From NCBI GenBank assembly GCA_938010435.1, contig CALLUS010000002.1, forward strand, positions 62,001 through 126,000: 64,000 nucleotides of DNA. Reading direction: 5' to 3'. The notes beneath the pieces are model-generated. The model had not been told where the DNA came from. It did no database searches and was given only the letters and a program-made list of their open reading frames with translations. The number at the start of each line of letters is the position of its first letter. Within the stretch, counting starts at the first letter, position 1. This stretch comes from an uncultured Rhizobiaceae group bacterium. GTDB lineage: Bacteria; Pseudomonadota; Alphaproteobacteria; Rhizobiales; Rhizobiaceae. Below are positions 37,642 through 45,850 of the stretch, in pieces. The translations under genes were made by a program, and so were the position numbers.

Positions 37642-38904
37642 TTATATAGCGCGAGCGCGGGGTAAGTTTTGTAAATTCAACATCAGGTCAGTCAAAGCCC
37701 AAACCAAAGCGTCCATCCGGTCTGGCGACTTTCCGGATGACAATCCTTCAAGTCCAAAGTCACACATTTCATCTTCCAACTCCGACAAACTTCCCACATG
37801 AGAAACCAAACCACGCTCATAAAGATGGGCAACAGGCTCTGCTCGCAACCATTTTCCCCGCGTTGCTTTCACTTGGCGAATTGGCAGGTTAGGTGAAATG
37901 TGTCGCAAAACACTTTCTGCCAGATCCCCGCCTTGGTTTGTTTCAATAACAATACAGTCGGCCTCAAATTTTTTGTACAATTCGAAAGTCATACTCACCC
38001 ATTTTTCAGGTGAAACGGCAGACAAAGTTTTGTCCGCCAGAATATAACCGCGTTGGTCGTCACCAATGCCAGCAACCACTAATCCACATGCATCAGATTT
38101 GACAGTTCCCGTAACCGGCGGATCAACCGCCACCACTACGCGTTTCAAGTGCGGTGCCTGTTCACAGCGATAGCGATCTAACACATCTCGTTGCCACAAT
38201 GCATCCAAGCGGTCGTCGATGATCTCGCCATCAATCTCTTGCCGGCCAAGCCGTGTTCCCAGATATTTTCCCACAACCCTTTCGAGAAATCCATCAGCCA
38301 GATTGCCTGCATTTTCTTGCGTGCGCATCCGCGATACTGCTGTGCGCTTGTCTTTCAAAATACTCTTCAGCAACTTTATTGGACGCGGCGTAGTCGTAAT
38401 CACCTGGCGCGGATAATCTCCTAACCTAAGTCCAAATTGCAGCATATCCCACGTTTCATCGGCATTGCGCCACTTAGCCAATTCGTCGCTCCAAGCGGCT
38501 CCAAACTGCGGCCCACGTAAAGCATCCGGATCTTCCGCCGAAAACACCTGCGCCACAGCGCCATTAGGCCATTCCAACCTGCGCCGTGAACTTATCCAGT
38601 TAGGTCTATCTCCCGAACGATGAACTGATAGTAGACCGGATTCCCCTTCCACCATCACTTCACGCGCAGCAGCATAAGTTTCGCCAACCAATGCGATATG
38701 ACTGACTGGCGCACTGACAAACGCCGGGTCTCCGGTTGCCAAGGCACGTATCCATTCAGAACCCGCTCTGGTTTTGCCAGCCCCACGTCCTCCCAACAGC
38801 AACCAATTTGTCCAGTCGTCGATTGGTGGTAATTGGGCATCCCGTGCCCATACTGGCCAGCGATGTAGGAGGTGCTTTTTTAAGTCATCCGGCCACGTTT
38901 TCAT
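37642..38904 (-). CDS. GTA gp2, large terminase
   Basis: About 420 residues from the ATG at 38904; an alternative ATG at 38940 gives a longer overlap with gp1. The ATPase domain has Walker A LGGRGAGKTRAGSEW (K44 from this start) and Walker B-like AAWSDELAKWR. The nuclease domain contains VVAVDPPVTGTVKSDACG, DCIVIETNQGGD and DRMDALVWALTDLM with the expected acidic residues. In GTAs this enzyme packages random headfuls of host DNA. Confidence 0.95.
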   Translation of the reverse strand: MKTWPDDLKKHLLHRWPVWARDAQLPPIDDWTNWLLLGGRGAGKTRAGSEWIRALATGDPAFVSAPVSHIALVGETYAAAREVMVEGESGLLSVHRSGDRPNWISSRRRLEWPNGAVAQVFSAEDPDALRGPQFGAAWSDELAKWRNADETWDMLQFGLRLGDYPRQVITTTPRPIKLLKSILKDKRTAVSRMRTQENAGNLADGFLERVVGKYLGTRLGRQEIDGEIIDDRLDALWQRDVLDRYRCEQAPHLKRVVVAVDPPVTGTVKSDACGLVVAGIGDDQRGYILADKTLSAVSPEKWVSMTFELYKKFEADCIVIETNQGGDLAESVLRHISPNLPIRQVKATRGKWLRAEPVAHLYERGLVSHVGSLSELEDEMCDFGLEGLSSGKSPDRMDALVWALTDLMLNLQNLPRARAI

Positions 38905-39358
38905 AGCTTGGGTCAGGTTTTCCGTCTGTTTCAAGTCCATTAACGAGCGCTTCAATTTTGTGATCAAGCGCAAATGTGTCGTCAGTTGAGATTTGTTTTT
39001 TGACGTCATCAATTTCGCTTTTCAACTGATCCAATGTTCGTTCCTCAATGGCATCCAATTTCAGTGCAACATTTGCCAACGACTCCATCGTTTTTGCAAT
39101 TGCTGCAATCGCACGGGTCGATTTATCTAAATCCGACTGTGCCGTTTGGTCTGCACCTAACTGCATCATCTGCCCATCTACAATTTGGCTTAACCGTCGT
39201 TGTAGACCAATAACCGCATTTTTTACGTGCCAATTTTCATGCAAAACACGTTCGCTGAAAGCGGCAAGACTTTCGCCACTCAGCTCTGCCAGCAAGACAA
39301 TGGGCACTGCCCAGTTCTCATGTAAGACGCGCAAAATCTGCCACTCTCGCTCAGCCAT
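38885..39358 (-). CDS. GTA gp1, probable small terminase
   Basis: About 157 residues from the ATG at 39358; the in-frame ATG at 39367 (CGGAA upstream) is also possible. The N-terminus REWQILRVLHENWAVPIVLLAEL and a duplicate of the word VLHENW (about residues 9 and 38) are visible, followed by a long helical region ending in many charged residues. By position, first in the cluster and overlapping gp2, it matches the GTA small terminase. It is the first gene after the promoter at 39458-39486. Confidence 0.8.
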   Translation of the reverse strand: MAEREWQILRVLHENWAVPIVLLAELSGESLAAFSERVLHENWHVKNAVIGLQRRLSQIVDGQMMQLGADQTAQSDLDKSTRAIAAIAKTMESLANVALKLDAIEERTLDQLKSEIDDVKKQISTDDTFALDHKIEALVNGLETDGKPDPSYENVAG

Positions 39359-39457
39359 TAACGCCATGCAAAAATTCCGATTCATTATAATATTTTTGAA
39401 ATATAGTTGGATTGGAGAAGCGCAGTTCGTATCGCCCACCTCTCCGATTGTGTCCTA

Positions 39458-39486
39458 AGACTACAACAAGACCGTTACGGTGTCAA
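39458..39486 (-). promoter_or_regulatory. Probable GTA cluster promoter (-35 TTGACA, -10 TAGTCT)
   Basis: On the minus strand TTGACA (39486-39481) and TAGTCT (39463-39458) are separated by exactly 17 bases. Transcription would begin near 39451, about 90 bases before gp1. The -35 is a consensus match; the -10 is weaker, so activator help is plausible. AT-rich direct repeats lie directly upstream. This is the only good promoter I see ahead of the GTA genes. Confidence 0.65.
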
Positions 39487-39487
39487 T

Positions 39488-39519
39488 GAATATTTTCCTA
39501 AAAAGATTATTTTCCTATT
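39488..39519 (-). repeat. Two AT-rich repeats with 17-bp period upstream of the GTA promoter
   Basis: On the plus strand TATTTTCCTA occurs at 39491-39500 and again at 39508-39517. The longer minus-strand unit is (T/A)AGGAAAATA(A/T)TC. The distal copy extends to AATAGGAAAATAATC (39519-39505), identical to 49877-49891 upstream of the DnaA-like HTH gene. The copies end two bases from the -35, where an activator would bind, and the distal copy covers the ycgN stop codon. Confidence 0.7.
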
Positions 39520-40081
39520 TTGTGGGGTCTTGATTTGCCCAATCCACCAAATGAAATTCATATTCTTCAACTGAAATGCCGTCTTCACTCACGGTTTTAT
39601 TTCTCACACTTATTCCTGCTCCATGAACCGTTTTGCCCGTTCCCGACAACAAAGGATGCCACCCTGGCAACGGCTTACCTTCGTCCAACAATCGATATGC
39701 ACATGTGGGCGGCAACCATGAATATTGGCCGATCGTTTCGGGCGTCAACTTGATGCAATCCGGCACAGTATCAAACCTATTTTTATAATCAGAACAACGA
39801 CATGTGCTGTCATCAAGCAACGTGCAAGCAATGTTTGTAAAATGGATTTCGCCTGTGTCCCAATCTTCCAATTTGTTCAAACAACACCTGCCGCATCCAT
39901 CGCACAAGGCTTCCCATTCTTCACCATTCATCTGGGTCAGCGACTTCACTTCCCAAAACGGACGTTGGGGCGAATTTACCGAATTAGAGGAATTTGAAGA
40001 CACTGGCTTGCCCCTACGGGATAAATGTTGGAAAATGGACGAAGAACGGACTTGAGCCCGAACTTTTTTCATCACAACCAT
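39515..40081 (-). CDS. YcgN-family cysteine cluster protein (UPF0260)
   Basis: About 188 residues. The core matches YcgN: WEALCDGCGRCCLNKLED, HFTNIACTLLD, TCRCSDYKNRF, PDCIKLTPETI, WLPPTCAYRL and GWHPLLSG. Eight or more cysteines suggest metal or Fe-S binding; the function is unknown. The ATG at 40081 is used, while a GTG at 40093 or a shorter GTG start near residue 30 is possible because the conserved domain begins only at about residue 40. It is divergent from the PBP gene with almost no spacer. Confidence 0.85.
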   Translation of the reverse strand: MVVMKKVRAQVRSSSIFQHLSRRGKPVSSNSSNSVNSPQRPFWEVKSLTQMNGEEWEALCDGCGRCCLNKLEDWDTGEIHFTNIACTLLDDSTCRCSDYKNRFDTVPDCIKLTPETIGQYSWLPPTCAYRLLDEGKPLPGWHPLLSGTGKTVHGAGISVRNKTVSEDGISVEEYEFHLVDWANQDPTK

Positions 40082-40104
40082 GAAGCGGAGCACGCGTAAA
40101 GCCC

Positions 40105-42276
40105 ATGCGCGACCGATTTGAACAACGTAAAAAACGATCAGCTATCAAAGGCCTGATGAGTTTCGACTCATGGGTTGATGATGCAATGTACCGTTTAAAA
40201 TCGGGAAGCGGTGATTGGTGGGAATCCCTCACCATATTTTTCCGTAAATTCCGGGTCTACGGCTTTAAAAAAGGCGTGGTCGAACTATGTTGCGAGGGGC
40301 TCACTTTAGGTGTGGTTGGCGCGCTGTTGATGCTGGCTCTTGCCAAACCCGCTTTCGAAGAAACGGAAAAAGACTGGCGCACCAGTAAGAAATATTCGGT
40401 GACATTCCTCGACCGCTTTGGCAATGAAATCGGGCGTCGCGGTATTTTGCATAATGATGCGGAGCCGATCGACAGTTTACCCGATCACTTTATCAAAGCC
40501 GTTATGGCCACAGAAGACCGTCGTTTTTTTGAACATATTGGTATCGATTTTCTGGGGCTTTTCCGCGCGATGGTTGAGAATGCGCGTGCAAATTCTGTTG
40601 TACAGGGCGGCTCCACCATCACTCAGCAGTTGGCCAAAAACCTATTTCTCACCAACGAACGAACGTTGGAACGGAAAATCAAAGAGGCGTTTTTGTCTTT
40701 GTGGTTGGAATATAATCTGACCAAGAAAGATATTCTTAAGTTGTATCTGGACCGTGCCTATATGGGCGGTGGTGCATTTGGAGCAGCAGCGGCTGCAGAG
40801 TTTTATTTCCAGAAAAACATTCGTGACGTGACTTTGGCTGAGGCTGCAATGATGGCCGGTCTTTATAAAGCCCCTGCCAAATATGCGCCTCATATCAACT
40901 TGCCTGCCGCACGCGCCCGCGCAAATGAAGTATTGACCAACATGGTGCAAGCCCGTTTCATGACTGAGGGTCAAGTCATCAGCGCACGCCGCAATCCAGC
41001 CAGTGTTATTCAGCGCCAAAAGAAAGAGTCGCCAGACTATTTCCTTGATTATGCGTTTGAACGCGTAAAAGATTTATCACTCGGATTTCCAACCACCACA
41101 CTGATAGCCAAAACCACTTTAGACCCGAGCCTACAAAGCGCTGCTGATGATGCGGTGTTATCTCATCTTCGGCAATACGGTACCGATTACAAAGCCAATC
41201 AGGCCGCTATGGCAGTAATCGAAAGCGGCGGCGAAGTACGCGCTATGGTTGGTGGGAGAGACTACGGAGAAAGTCAGTACAATCGGGCATCACGCGCAAA
41301 ACGCCAACCCGGCTCAACTTTCAAACCTTTCGTCTATACCTATTTCATGCAGCGCGGGTACAAACCCAAAAGTGTTGTTAATGGCGGTGCTATTCGCATT
41401 GGTAAGTGGTCCCCGAAAAACTATGGCGGCAGAAGTTTCGGACGCGTTGATCTTACAACTGCACTTGTAAAATCAATCAACACTGTGCCTGTTCGTATCG
41501 CCAATGAACTGGGTCGTGGTCCCATTGTTGATCTGGTTGCTAAAATGGGAGTTGATTCTCCGATTAGTGCTGAACCGGCAATGCCTCTCGGTACTAATGA
41601 AATGACGGTTCTCGAGCAAGCCACAGGTTACGGTGTTTTCATGACAGGCGGCCTTTCAACTAACCGACACTCGATCACACAGATCACCGATGCGGCAGGC
41701 GAGTTACTTTACAACTTCAAAGAAGACGGGACGAAGCGCGAACGCGTGATTTCAGAAGAGGCCGCCAAATCTATGAATACCATGCTCTCACAAGTGCCGG
41801 AATGGGGCACAGGTCGAAGAGCCAAACTCGAAGGCATCAAAACAGCGGGCAAAACGGGCACGACCCAATCTTATCGTGACGCGTGGTTCGTGGGCTATAC
41901 AGGGAATTACGTGGCTGCAGTATGGTTTGGCAATGACAATTACGGCCCGACAAACCGCCTCACCGGAGGGCGATTACCTGCTATGACTTGGAAAAAATTC
42001 ATGACATACGCTCACAAGAACACTGAACTGAAACCCATGCCTTATGTAGAAGCAGAAAAACCGTCTGAAGCGATCGAGAAGAATACTCCTGAATCCAACA
42101 AGCCTGCTGACATCCCATTGGTTCTTGCCCGTCAAAAGCCGCTCCCCTTAAAAACAGGGAAATTGCTACGAGCGCTTGCACAAGAGCTTAAAGAAGCGGC
42201 TCCGCTGGAAAAGGTGACCGTATCTGGGCTGCCGCAGAAACGGTCATTGGCCGTCAATTCCGTGACAAAGAACTAA
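40105..42276 (+). CDS. Class A penicillin-binding protein (PBP1A-type, glycosyltransferase and transpeptidase)
   Basis: A 723-residue bifunctional peptidoglycan synthase. One membrane anchor lies near residues 65-85 (GLTLGVVGALLMLALA). The GT51 domain has ATEDRRFFEHIGID and GGSTITQQLAKNLFL. The transpeptidase has S404-xx-K407 in PGSTFKPF, SIN in LVKSINTVP and K583-T-G. All catalytic motifs are intact. The start may instead be the ATG at 40156, which has AAAGG upstream. The C-terminal region after about 640 is Pro/Lys-rich. Confidence 0.94.
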   Translation: MRDRFEQRKKRSAIKGLMSFDSWVDDAMYRLKSGSGDWWESLTIFFRKFRVYGFKKGVVELCCEGLTLGVVGALLMLALAKPAFEETEKDWRTSKKYSVTFLDRFGNEIGRRGILHNDAEPIDSLPDHFIKAVMATEDRRFFEHIGIDFLGLFRAMVENARANSVVQGGSTITQQLAKNLFLTNERTLERKIKEAFLSLWLEYNLTKKDILKLYLDRAYMGGGAFGAAAAAEFYFQKNIRDVTLAEAAMMAGLYKAPAKYAPHINLPAARARANEVLTNMVQARFMTEGQVISARRNPASVIQRQKKESPDYFLDYAFERVKDLSLGFPTTTLIAKTTLDPSLQSAADDAVLSHLRQYGTDYKANQAAMAVIESGGEVRAMVGGRDYGESQYNRASRAKRQPGSTFKPFVYTYFMQRGYKPKSVVNGGAIRIGKWSPKNYGGRSFGRVDLTTALVKSINTVPVRIANELGRGPIVDLVAKMGVDSPISAEPAMPLGTNEMTVLEQATGYGVFMTGGLSTNRHSITQITDAAGELLYNFKEDGTKRERVISEEAAKSMNTMLSQVPEWGTGRRAKLEGIKTAGKTGTTQSYRDAWFVGYTGNYVAAVWFGNDNYGPTNRLTGGRLPAMTWKKFMTYAHKNTELKPMPYVEAEKPSEAIEKNTPESNKPADIPLVLARQKPLPLKTGKLLRALAQELKEAAPLEKVTVSGLPQKRSLAVNSVTKN

Positions 42277-42328
42277 TGCTACGCATGATTTACGCCACAC
42301 CATTTGAACAAACAGTTTAGAGTTATTT

Positions 42329-42904
42329 GTGCGTTCCTTTTTACAACTCTTTTTGGTTCTGATTTGTGGCCTCTTGTTAGGTGCAATCACGGCTTGGTAT
42401 TCCATCCAGCGCAACCATGGGTTTGGTGCCTTAAATATTGGTGTGTGGACTGCGTGGCCTTCTGCTGGCGATGTGAAATCCGATCCGTATACTCGCGCTA
42501 AGGTCGCAGCCGAAGGTGAAGTGCCATTGGGTGCAGCTGAAGGCTTGGCGTTCCACGCCACAGTCGATGAACAAGGCAAACCACTCAAACAAGAGTGTCA
42601 GTATGATATTGCAGGGCAAACGCCCCTTGCACGACTTTGGACTTTGACAGCCCACACTTTGGACGGAACGGTTATTTATCGCGACAACGATAGTCCGGCT
42701 TCGCTTCTTTCTCGCAACCTGTCGCGCAATCCAGACGGGTCTATGAGACTGCAAATCGGAAACACCGCCACTCAATCAAATTGGATGAGACTTAGCGGCG
42801 CAGGCCCGTATCAGATCGTGTTGCGGCTGTACGATTCTCAATTGTCGCGATCCAGTGATGTGTCTGAGACAACCATGCCAACTGTGAGATTGTTGTCATG
42901 TTGA
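42329..42904 (+). CDS. DUF1214-type membrane-anchored protein
   Basis: A 191-residue protein from a GTG start. An N-terminal helix (about 3-23) is followed by the DUF1214 pattern: LARLWTLTAHTLDGTVI, DNDSPASLLSRNL, NWMRLSGAGPYQIVLRLYD. DUF1254 and DUF1214 usually form one larger protein; here they are in two overlapping genes, this one and 42898-43476. The role is unknown. Both products should face the periplasm. Confidence 0.85.
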   Translation: MRSFLQLFLVLICGLLLGAITAWYSIQRNHGFGALNIGVWTAWPSAGDVKSDPYTRAKVAAEGEVPLGAAEGLAFHATVDEQGKPLKQECQYDIAGQTPLARLWTLTAHTLDGTVIYRDNDSPASLLSRNLSRNPDGSMRLQIGNTATQSNWMRLSGAGPYQIVLRLYDSQLSRSSDVSETTMPTVRLLSC

Positions 42905-43476
42905 GTTTCAAACGTCTGCTCTACCTGGCAGCTGTCACCCTCTTGGTCGCTGGCATCGTTCACATCGTGATTGTGTTGCTTATTCCTTCTTACGCGGCAA
43001 AAGATGCTTGGGCGAAGCTTGGTTCTGCAGATAATTTTTGGAAATTTGCACCGGTATCATCAACTGGGCGAAAGGACATAACACTTCCCCTACTCGACCC
43101 CGCCTTTAGCGTATCGGCTTGTCGTTTCGACTTGAACGAAGCGCCGCTCAAAGTCCAAGCAAACGGCAACTTAGCGTTTTGGTCTGTCGCGATTTTTGAT
43201 CGATTGGGCAGAAACATTTACAGCTTTAACGATCGCACGGCCATCGAAGGCCAGTTGTCACTTCTGGTTGTGAACGCCGTGCAAATGGCACGGCTGCGCA
43301 AAGATCAATCAAATGAACTGAAAGAAAGTGTATTGGTTGAAGCTGAACAGGGCGAAGGCTTTGTTCTCATACGTGCATTGCGTCCTGATAACAGCTGGAC
43401 GCCTATTATTGATGATTATCTGAAAGATGCTGTTTGCAACAGATACGACTTTGATGCTGAAAGTAACAGCAGCTAA
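42898..43476 (+). CDS. DUF1254-type membrane-anchored protein
   Basis: A 192-residue protein with a membrane helix (about 7-30) and DUF1254-like text (WKFAPVSSTGRKDITLPLLD, FWSVAIFDRLGRNIYSFND). Its start overlaps the DUF1214 gene by seven bases, so the two are translationally coupled and probably act together. The domain is shorter than in free-standing DUF1254 proteins. No enzymatic motif is seen. Confidence 0.8.
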   Translation: MLSFKRLLYLAAVTLLVAGIVHIVIVLLIPSYAAKDAWAKLGSADNFWKFAPVSSTGRKDITLPLLDPAFSVSACRFDLNEAPLKVQANGNLAFWSVAIFDRLGRNIYSFNDRTAIEGQLSLLVVNAVQMARLRKDQSNELKESVLVEAEQGEGFVLIRALRPDNSWTPIIDDYLKDAVCNRYDFDAESNSS

Positions 43477-43542
43477 CCGATCAACCTTTTTGGGCTCGTC
43501 CAATTGTAAATCGTAAGCAAATAACCGCTGACTGAAAAGGTT

Positions 43543-43561
43543 ATGGTTAACAGAATGCTAA
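43543..43561. promoter_or_regulatory. CtrA-like site upstream of the DUF2336 gene
   Basis: ATGGTTAA at 43543-43550 is the reverse complement of TTAACCAT, the known CtrA 8-mer. The same TTAA starts TTAA-N7-CTAA (43547-43561), one mismatch from the CtrA consensus TTAA-N7-TTAA. It lies about 50 bases before the DUF2336 start. The sequence match is real; binding is inferred. Confidence 0.45.
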
Positions 43562-43609
43562 GACTTGGTGGTGCAATCTGGCATTCAAATCTTCAGTTGG
43601 CGATTCACA

Positions 43610-44731
43610 ATGCACCACGCGCATCAAAACTCATCTTCATCAGCCCATAACCTGCCGCTCGCAACACCTGTAACAAACGATTGCGGCACCCTGTTTTTGG
43701 TGGCATGTGATCGCTTCTGCGACAGCAACAATGACGACCCGCTGTCCGCGACACAATTCAGCGAAGCGTTCTATTTGTTGATTGATGATGTCAGCACAGA
43801 AACGAAACAAGCCGCTGCGCGCGCTATAGCAAACACTGGTCATATCCCCCGCGCTGTTGCGCTCTATTTAGCCATGGAAACAATCGACATTGCCGCACCT
43901 GTGCTGGCTCGATCTTCTACATTAGGGCAGTTGGATTTGCTTCGGATCATCGAAGCCAAAGGCAACGAACATGCTGAAATCATCGCGGAGCGAAATGACT
44001 TAGGACGCACGATTATAGAGCGTCTTTATGCACTGCAAGATGACGCGCTTGATGCAAAATTGGAAGTGAATGAAAGCGTCACATCAAACTACGAAGAAAA
44101 GTCTGTTGAAACGCTGTTTGCAACTATTCACGGGCAATTGGACCTTTCCACCAAACCTGCAATTATTTCACAAAAGGCAGAGGTTGAACAATCAGTCAGC
44201 AAATCAGCGAGCCATAAACTTCTGCAAGCCGCTGCCCGCGGCAAACGATTGGATATTAATACGGATCAATCTGACGATATTGCCGTCGAATTTGGTGATC
44301 AGGACTTTGGAGATTCTGTTGAACGTGCAGCGCGGTTGGGCAGCCGCCAATCAGTTGGCGTCTTGTTGACCAAGTTTTTGAATCTTGAACTCAATACGGC
44401 CTTTCAAGTGCTCGACGATAAGTCGGGGGATACCCTGGCAGTCGCATTGAAGTCACAAAATGTAAGCTCAGAACAATCCAACAGAATACTGATGCTAACC
44501 TTCCCTCAGATCGGTTTGTCAGTTCACAACGCTCAACGGTCTATGCAATTTTATGATCAACTTACATTTATTGCATGCGAGAATGCTGTTGCTCAATGGC
44601 CAAAAGCCGCAAGACCTGCTCATGAACCTGTGCAGACAGAGACCAAGCCCATAAAAACGCCTAGAGACACCGGACGTTATCAAGATGGTCTGTCTGTTGA
44701 GCAAGTTCGCGATGAAAGACGTAGCGCTTAA
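43610..44731 (+). CDS. DUF2336-domain protein
   Basis: A 373-residue cytoplasmic protein. DUF2336 helical repeats are visible: LLIDDVSTETKQAAARAIAN, IPRAVALYLAMETIDIAAPVL, and LLRIIEAKGNEHAEIIAERN. I use the ATG at 43610; a TTG at 43565 would add 15 residues. DUF2336 proteins are alphaproteobacterial and poorly known, with some linked to signalling or motility. A CtrA-like site lies upstream. The C-terminus is basic and polar. Its stop overlaps that of convergent DUF1491 by four bases. Confidence 0.85.
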   Translation: MHHAHQNSSSSAHNLPLATPVTNDCGTLFLVACDRFCDSNNDDPLSATQFSEAFYLLIDDVSTETKQAAARAIANTGHIPRAVALYLAMETIDIAAPVLARSSTLGQLDLLRIIEAKGNEHAEIIAERNDLGRTIIERLYALQDDALDAKLEVNESVTSNYEEKSVETLFATIHGQLDLSTKPAIISQKAEVEQSVSKSASHKLLQAAARGKRLDINTDQSDDIAVEFGDQDFGDSVERAARLGSRQSVGVLLTKFLNLELNTAFQVLDDKSGDTLAVALKSQNVSSEQSNRILMLTFPQIGLSVHNAQRSMQFYDQLTFIACENAVAQWPKAARPAHEPVQTETKPIKTPRDTGRYQDGLSVEQVRDERRSA

Positions 44732-45075
44732 TCAGGGAGTTCTTGAAATTCCACAAACTCAGCAATGTTGCAGCCTTCAACTTCGACAATCCAAATATCG
44801 GAATCGAAACGTTTCTCTTTAGTAAGCTGGGCGTCCACTTCATCTTCAGTGACCGACAGTAGTCTCTGTTCAAACATCCGTTCAGAACTTTCAGTTTCAT
44901 TATACGACATTTGAAGTGCAGGGCTGAGTAGATCATACACGTCCAACCCTCGCCTTATTACGAGAAATATAGCACCCGCTTCAGCAGCCCCCTTATGCAA
45001 CACAACGCAAAACGCGCCGGCATTGCCGACGCGTCTTATTAGGGCTGATACCCAAAATTCTGAAGTGAGACGCAC
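44728..45075 (-). CDS. DUF1491 family protein
   Basis: About 115 residues from the GTG at 45075, giving the family-typical VRLTSEFWVSALIRR start. It continues with GAFCVVLHKGAAEAGAIFLV and ends WIVEVEGCNIAEFVEF. A TTG at 45102 would add nine residues overlapping the upstream gene. It follows the peptidoglycan-binding gene by four bases on the same strand, behind divJ. The function is unknown. Confidence 0.85.
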   Translation of the reverse strand: MRLTSEFWVSALIRRVGNAGAFCVVLHKGAAEAGAIFLVIRRGLDVYDLLSPALQMSYNETESSERMFEQRLLSVTEDEVDAQLTKEKRFDSDIWIVEVEGCNIAEFVEFQELPD

Positions 45076-45079
45076 GCCC

Positions 45080-45850
45080 TCAACCTTGATTATATGCGCC
45101 AATTTCTTTCAGCTTCTTGAACACACCATCAGATGGTTCCCCGGTAATCTTCATGCCGTAATCCAATTGAAAGCGTTGGATAGCAGTAGCCGTGTGTTGG
45201 CCCATTTTACCATCAACTTTGAGGTCTTCATAGCCATAAGACTTCAAACCAGACTGAATGCGTGCAACTAAACCATCGGCGCTTGCTTCAGTCTTTTTAG
45301 GCAAGACCGCTGCAGTTTTTGCCGGCGTTTCTTTTTGGACCAACTCTTGCTGTTTCGGCACTGGCACTTCTTTTGGAGATACTGATGCCGACATCAGGAT
45401 TTGGGTCAGCAAACGAACAGATGCTTTCCCATTGGCCTTCAGACTGTGATCTTTTTGAAAACGGTCGATCGCCTTTTTAGTGCGAGAACCATAGACACCA
45501 TCCAGCTTACCTTCATAGTATCCACGCACGGAAAGAGCTGTTTGAACTTCTTTGAGAAGTTCTGGATCACTGTTCACTGCAACTTTTGCGGCAGTTGATG
45601 CGGTTGGCGTTTTAATGACGATTTCAGCAGTATCCGACAAAGGCTTCACAGCCTGAACATTACGTGTTGAGAACATTGGCGCAGGATGTTTCCCCGGCTG
45701 ATACCAAATCGCATTGGTCAAAACAGCGGCTGTCACGAAAACTGACAATGCCGCGCCTGCGCAAAGCGCCGGGTGTGACTGGAATATTTCTTTGAACACA
45801 TTGTTTGATGTGTTGGCTTCGTTGAGACGATCAGGCTGATACGCGTGCAC
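45080..45850 (-). CDS. Membrane-anchored protein with two peptidoglycan-binding domains
   Basis: A 256-residue protein. One N-terminal membrane helix (about 28-50) is followed by a periplasmic part with two PG_binding_1 modules: VQTALSVRGYYEGKLDGVYG with AIDRFQKDHSL, and IQSGLKSYGYEDLKVDGKMG with AIQRFQLDYG. The GTG at 45850 is preceded by AAGGAG at ideal spacing, so I prefer it to the GTG at 45904. It overlaps the end of divJ by 20 bases, indicating a shared transcript. It may link cell-cycle signalling to wall structure. Confidence 0.88.
   Translation of the reverse strand: MHAYQPDRLNEANTSNNVFKEIFQSHPALCAGAALSVFVTAAVLTNAIWYQPGKHPAPMFSTRNVQAVKPLSDTAEIVIKTPTASTAAKVAVNSDPELLKEVQTALSVRGYYEGKLDGVYGSRTKKAIDRFQKDHSLKANGKASVRLLTQILMSASVSPKEVPVPKQQELVQKETPAKTAAVLPKKTEASADGLVARIQSGLKSYGYEDLKVDGKMGQHTATAIQRFQLDYGMKITGEPSDGVFKKLKEIGAYNQG

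Noticed and set aside
38265-38275. Another TATTTTCC-like sequence
   Set aside because: It lies inside the terminase coding region as an ordinary codon run and lacks the flanking bases of the shared 15-base element.
24866-39439. Interpretation as an ordinary prophage
   Set aside because: No integrase, att-like repeats, replication or immunity genes are seen, every structural frame is intact, and gene order matches GTAs.
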